A stretch of DNA of 64,000 nucleotides from Streptomonospora wellingtoniae (GTDB lineage: Bacteria > Actinomycetota > Actinomycetes > Streptosporangiales > Streptosporangiaceae), in contig NZ_JAVREK010000024.1 in assembly GCF_031845375.1 (NCBI RefSeq), forward strand, positions 1-64,000, read 5' to 3'. The translations under genes were made by a program, and so were the position numbers. Of the stretch, positions 59,493-64,000 are shown piece by piece. How positions within the stretch are numbered: the stretch's first letter is position 1; every line of letters starts with the position of its first letter. The notes below the pieces were generated by a model. The model did not search any database, was not told where the DNA came from, and worked only from the letters and a program-made list of their open reading frames with translations.

Positions 59493-60767
59493 CTACGGTG
59501 AAGCTGTGACCTCGGAACACACCAGGCACAAGGGCCGGTCTCCAATGCGGGTCAGCACCACGACGGCGGATCCGGGGCCGCTCGGCTTGAGGTCGCGGAG
59601 TAGTTTGTCGACGTCTACGGCCGATCCGCGTTTCTTAATCGTTACCGTTCCCGCGCCCCTTTCCCGCAGTTCGGTCCGCAGGCGTTTGAGTGAGAACGGC
59701 ATCGTCCGGTGCACCTCGAACGCGCGGCAGAGGGGTGTGGCGACCAGGCGGTCGGACGTGACGTAGGCGATGTCGGGGTCCAGCAGCGCGCCGCCCACCA
59801 GAGCGGCGGCCTCGGCGACGAGGTGGGCGCGCACCACGGCGTTGTCGGGCTCGTAGAGGTAGCGCCCCGGCGGGCCGACGGGCGCGGGTGCGGCGCCGGG
59901 GTCCGCGGTCAGGGCCGCGGGCGCCGAGCCGTCGCCGCGCAGCAGCGTGGCGCGCCGCGACCAGTCCTCGCCGAGGCCCTGCCACAGCGCGGTCTCCTTG
60001 AGCTCGCCGTCCACCGAGATCCACTCGGCCGCGGCCCCCTCGGGGATGCGCTCGTGCGGGATGCCGGGGGCGGCCTTCACACAGGAGGCCGGCGCGCGCG
60101 CGGCGAGGTCCAGGACGCGGTCCCAGGGCGGGGAGTAGGCGTCGGGGTCGAACACCCGGCCGCGGGCCGTCCGGCGGGCAGGGTCGCAGAAAACGGCGTC
60201 GCGGCCGGCGGGGTCGACCGCGGCGGCGTCACCCTCGCGCACGCGCATCCGTCCGGGCGGTGCCAGCGCCTCGGCGTTGGCGGCGGCGACGGCGGCGGTC
60301 AGCGGGTCGGCCTCCACCGCCTCCACCTGCAGGCCCGCCTCGGCCATGGCGACCGCGTCGGCGCCGATGCCGCAGCCCAGGTCGGCCACCCGCGCTCCGG
60401 TCCCCAGAGCCCCCGCCAGCCGGCGGGCGCGGTACTCGGCGGCCACCCGCCGGGTGGCCTGCTCCAGGCCGGGCTCGGTGAAGTACATGCGTCCGGCCCG
60501 CTCGCCGAACTTGCGCCGCGCCCGATCGCGGAGCCGCGCCTGGGTCAGCGCTGCGCCGGCGAGGTCGGCCGGCGAGACGTCGCAGGGCCCGCCCGACCCC
60601 TCCGCCACGGACAGCGCCTCCTCAGCCTCCCTGCGCAGGGCGGTGGCCGCCCTCAGCGGGTCCGCGGGCGCCGCGGAGGCAGCCGCGAGCACGCGGCCCC
60701 CCGCCGGTGTGAAAAGGCTCGCGAACGCCTTGGCCGCGTCGGGTGCGGTTTGCCCGCTGGACACCAC
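59493..60767 (-). CDS. Class I SAM-dependent methyltransferase with THUMP-like C-terminal domain
   Basis: A 424-residue protein. A helical N-terminal region (1-130) includes FGERAGRMYFTEPGLEQATR. It is followed by a Rossmann methyltransferase: VADLGCGIGADAVAMA is motif I, VEAVEADPLT follows, and AVFCDPARRTARGRVFDP replaces the NPPY-like motif. The C-terminal 110 residues (VTSDRLVATPLCRAFEVHRTMPF, RGAGTVTIKKRGSAVDV) match the THUMP-like domain of an uncharacterised actinobacterial family, possibly RNA-directed. It is divergent from groES, its start lying 45 bp from the groES -35 box. Confidence 0.8.
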   Translation of the reverse strand: MVSSGQTAPDAAKAFASLFTPAGGRVLAAASAAPADPLRAATALRREAEEALSVAEGSGGPCDVSPADLAGAALTQARLRDRARRKFGERAGRMYFTEPGLEQATRRVAAEYRARRLAGALGTGARVADLGCGIGADAVAMAEAGLQVEAVEADPLTAAVAAANAEALAPPGRMRVREGDAAAVDPAGRDAVFCDPARRTARGRVFDPDAYSPPWDRVLDLAARAPASCVKAAPGIPHERIPEGAAAEWISVDGELKETALWQGLGEDWSRRATLLRGDGSAPAALTADPGAAPAPVGPPGRYLYEPDNAVVRAHLVAEAAALVGGALLDPDIAYVTSDRLVATPLCRAFEVHRTMPFSLKRLRTELRERGAGTVTIKKRGSAVDVDKLLRDLKPSGPGSAVVVLTRIGDRPLCLVCSEVTASP

Positions 60768-60811
60768 GTTTGTTCACCGTTCCCCTGAGGTGTTCCCTTG
60801 TGACCAGTTGT

Positions 60812-60840
60812 TTGACGCGCCCTATGGGCCCGGCTAATGT
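60812..60840 (+). promoter_or_regulatory. groES promoter
   Basis: TTGACG (60812-60817), 17-base spacer, TAATGT (60835-60840). The start point would fall at about 60847, directly at the CIRCE operator. Confidence 0.75.
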
Positions 60841-60847
60841 TCCATAC

Positions 60848-60874
60848 TGGCACTCTCAAAGGTAGAGTGCTAAT
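60848..60874. promoter_or_regulatory. CIRCE operator (HrcA binding site)
   Basis: CTGGCACTC (60848-60856), nine bases, then GAGTGCTAA (60866-60874). The right arm is the exact consensus; the left arm differs from TTAGCACTC at two outer positions. Overlap with the transcription start fits HrcA repression of groESL. hrcA itself is not in the window. Confidence 0.9.
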
Positions 60875-60978
60875 CGCGACGAGGTTGGTCTGGCACCCGC
60901 GACGGCAGGCCGCCGTGGTCGCCCCTTTGCCAAGCATGCCGTTTCGTATCCTCGAACCCGAAGGGGGAGGTCACAACC

Positions 60979-61290
60979 GTGTCGACCGCCACCAAGACCG
61001 TGCTCAAGCCGCTTGAGGACCGCGTCGTCGTCAAGACCCTCGAAGCCGAGCAGACCACTGCCTCCGGCCTGGTCATCCCGGACACCGCCAAGGAGAAGCC
61101 CCAGGAGGGCGAGGTCCTCGCGGTCGGCCCCGGCCGCTGGGACGACGAGGGCGAGAACCGCATCCCGCTCGACGTCAAGGTCGGCGACGTCGTTCTGTAC
61201 AGCAAGTACGGCGGCACCGAGGTCAAGTACGACAACGAGGAGTACCTCGTCCTCTCCGCCCGCGACCTGCTCGCGGTCGTCGAGAAGTAA
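60979..61290 (+). CDS. groES: Co-chaperonin GroES
   Basis: A 103-residue Hsp10 that caps the GroEL cavity. LKPLEDRVVVKTLEAEQTTASGLVIPDTAKEKPQEGEVLAVGPG contains the mobile loop, and YSKYGGTEVKYDNEEYLVLSARDLLAVV ends the protein. GGAGG lies about 8 bases before the GTG at 60979. It is controlled by the promoter and CIRCE element just upstream. A terminator-like hairpin separates it from groEL. Confidence 0.96.
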   Translation: MSTATKTVLKPLEDRVVVKTLEAEQTTASGLVIPDTAKEKPQEGEVLAVGPGRWDDEGENRIPLDVKVGDVVLYSKYGGTEVKYDNEEYLVLSARDLLAVVEK

Positions 61291-61314
61291 ACCCTCGTCA
61301 GTCGACGAACCTTC

Positions 61315-61352
61315 CCGCCCCGGCCGGCACGCTGCCGGGCGGGGCGGTTTTT
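61315..61352 (+). terminator. Rho-independent terminator/attenuator between groES and groEL
   Basis: The 15-base arm at 61315-61329 pairs with 61333-61347 with one mismatch and a three-base loop, followed directly by TTTTT (61348-61352). It is the only classic hairpin-plus-T-run I found in the window. Confidence 0.78.
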
Positions 61353-61391
61353 CCTTAGCCGCCGCAGGTGTACGGATAGAGGAAGCTCACC

Positions 61392-63005
<1,614 letters not shown>

Positions 63006-63052
63006 GGCCGGCCGACACCGACACCCCGACGACGCTTTGACGACGTCACCGA

Positions 63053-63126
63053 CCGCGGGGGACCGCCCCTGCGGGCGGGCTCCCCGCGGCCCGACCCCGC
63101 GTCCGCACACCTGCGGGCGCGGGGTC
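63053..63126 (+). terminator. Double hairpin ending the groESL operon
   Basis: CCGCGGGG (63053-63060) pairs with CCCCGCGG (63082-63089). Downstream, GACCCCGCG (63093-63101) pairs with CGCGGGGTC (63118-63126), with an inner CCGCA/TGCGG stem and a four-base loop, followed by GTCCTTT. Confidence 0.72.
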
Positions 63127-63245
63127 GTCCTTTACCATCGAGGCGCGGATTTCGGCACGGGACTCGCGTCACTTATCGGGTATTTCCACCAAATGTGATC
63201 ATTCTGTAGCCGAACTCGGTGACGTGTAAACCGGCACAGCGGGGC

Positions 63246-63881
63246 ATGATGCGTTACGTGGCGGATCTACGCGCAGCGGGGGGCGCGCTCGCGAGCCGAG
63301 CCGAGGCCCTGCGCAGAGCGAACGAGACGGAACTGAACTACCTGACCTCGCTGGCCGTCCAAGGCGACGACGGCGCGGTGGACTCCCTTATCCGCGAAAT
63401 CCGGCCCATGGTGCTGCGCTACTGCCGCGCCAAGCTCTCGCGTGTCTCGGGCTACGTCCACCACTCCGACGACGTCGCCCAGGAAGTCTGCATCGCTCTG
63501 CTCGCGGCGCTGCCGCGCTATGAGGACAAAGGGCGCCCCTTCGCGGCGTTCGTCTTCAAGATCGCCTCGAACAAGGTCGCCGATGCGCTGCGCCGCTCCA
63601 CTCGGGCCGACGTGCCCACCGACACCGTGCCCGACTGTCCTGACGACGGCCCCGGACCCGAGGAGTCGGCCGTGCGCACCGCCGAGGCCGAACGTGCACG
63701 CGCGCTCCTCGACGAGCTGCCCGAGCAGCAGCGCCGCCTGCTGCTGATGCGCGTCATCGCCGAGCTCTCCGCCGACGAGACAGGGCACGCGCTGGGCATG
63801 TCCCCCGGAGCCGTGCGGGTGGCCCAGCACCGCGCCCTCGCCCGGCTGCGCAAGGTCGCCATCGCCAACCGGCTGATCTGA
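63246..63881 (+). CDS. shbA: Sigma-70 family RNA polymerase sigma factor, ShbA-like
   Basis: A group 4-type sigma factor of about 211 residues. Region 2 spans NYLTSLAVQGDDGAVDSLIREIRPMVLRYCRAKL to DDVAQEVCIALLAALPRYEDKGRPFAAFVFKIASNKVADALRR. Region 4 is LDELPEQQRRLLLMRVIAELSADETGHALGMSPGAVRVAQHRALARLR. No anti-sigma gene follows in the window. The position after groESL and the sequence match ShbA of Streptomyces, the sigma factor that transcribes the principal sigma gene hrdB. The start is uncertain: ATG 63246 has AGCGGGG upstream; GTG 63219 and ATG 63249 are in frame. Confidence 0.85.
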   Translation: MMRYVADLRAAGGALASRAEALRRANETELNYLTSLAVQGDDGAVDSLIREIRPMVLRYCRAKLSRVSGYVHHSDDVAQEVCIALLAALPRYEDKGRPFAAFVFKIASNKVADALRRSTRADVPTDTVPDCPDDGPGPEESAVRTAEAERARALLDELPEQQRRLLLMRVIAELSADETGHALGMSPGAVRVAQHRALARLRKVAIANRLI

Positions 63882-64000
63882 GCCGCGCCGGCCCCCCGCC
63901 GGCCCCGCGCCGCCCGCCCCGTTCGTGCGGTGCTGTGAGGATCGCCACCGGACCCCGTGGCCGCGACCGTTCCGCTCCGCGCCCCCTCCCGGCGGTTCTA

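Overview
The window is high-GC DNA with GTG/ATG starts, GGAGG-type ribosome binding sites and an actinobacterial gene set: WhiB, an Osa-type osmostress system, GroEL with a His-rich tail, a ShbA-like sigma factor, and a tsaE-tsaB-rimI-tsaD block after alr. Together with the ectoine/hydroxyectoine genes this suggests a halotolerant filamentous actinomycete. Nocardiopsaceae (Nocardiopsis/Streptomonospora-like) is my best guess from gene content alone. I see no tRNA, rRNA, CRISPR array, transposase or prophage gene.

Layout. 0.2-2.5 kb: a short-chain dehydrogenase, a crotonase and a carboxymuconolactone-decarboxylase-like protein. 2.6-11.5 kb: a polyamine uptake and catabolism island (class III aminotransferase, aminoaldehyde dehydrogenase, PotABCD-type ABC importer, PuuB-like FAD oxidoreductase). 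11.5-12.4 kb: an Rpn-type PD-(D/E)XK protein with a repeat-rich tail. 12.7-16.8 kb: a drug-export-type ABC transporter with its own DesK/LuxR-type two-component system. 16.9-24.5 kb: a divergent osaC-like / osaA-osaB block. 24.8-29.9 kb: a secreted, membrane-anchored protein, a secreted S15-type hydrolase and two oxidoreductases. 30-38.5 kb: stress regulators (PAS-GAF, GAF-ANTAR, STAS, MEDS-ATPase, PP2C), a glycosyltransferase, a degenerate SDR and a CopC-like protein. 38.7 kb: a WhiB protein. 39.7-46.8 kb: ectABCD followed by ehuBCDA, i.e. synthesis and recapture of ectoine and hydroxyectoine. 47-52.7 kb: a CPBP-like membrane protein, a GPP34 protein, ppk1-mutT1 and an SRPBCC protein. 52.8-56.9 kb: alr and the tRNA t6A genes. 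57-60.8 kb: a very long coiled-coil protein and a THUMP-like methyltransferase. 60.8-63.9 kb: groES-groEL under a CIRCE operator, then a shbA-like sigma gene.

How it fits together. Much of the window concerns osmotic and general stress. OsaA/OsaB-like proteins, an OsaC-like SpoIIE phosphatase with an RsbW-like domain, a STAS antagonist and a MEDS-ATPase form candidate partner-switching parts that could control an alternative sigma factor. The compatible-solute genes are a plausible output.

The least explained signal is a family of dispersed palindromic elements of about 55 bp (core arm CTTGTAGCTATCGT or CTTGTAGCCATCGT). There are five intergenic copies in 64 kb, at about 115, 27650, 29914, 32803 and 53903. 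They occur in both orientations and show a paired stem substitution. Two copies share an extra 45-bp flank, and one copy supplies the stop codon of a neighbouring gene. I regard this as the main candidate for something undescribed.
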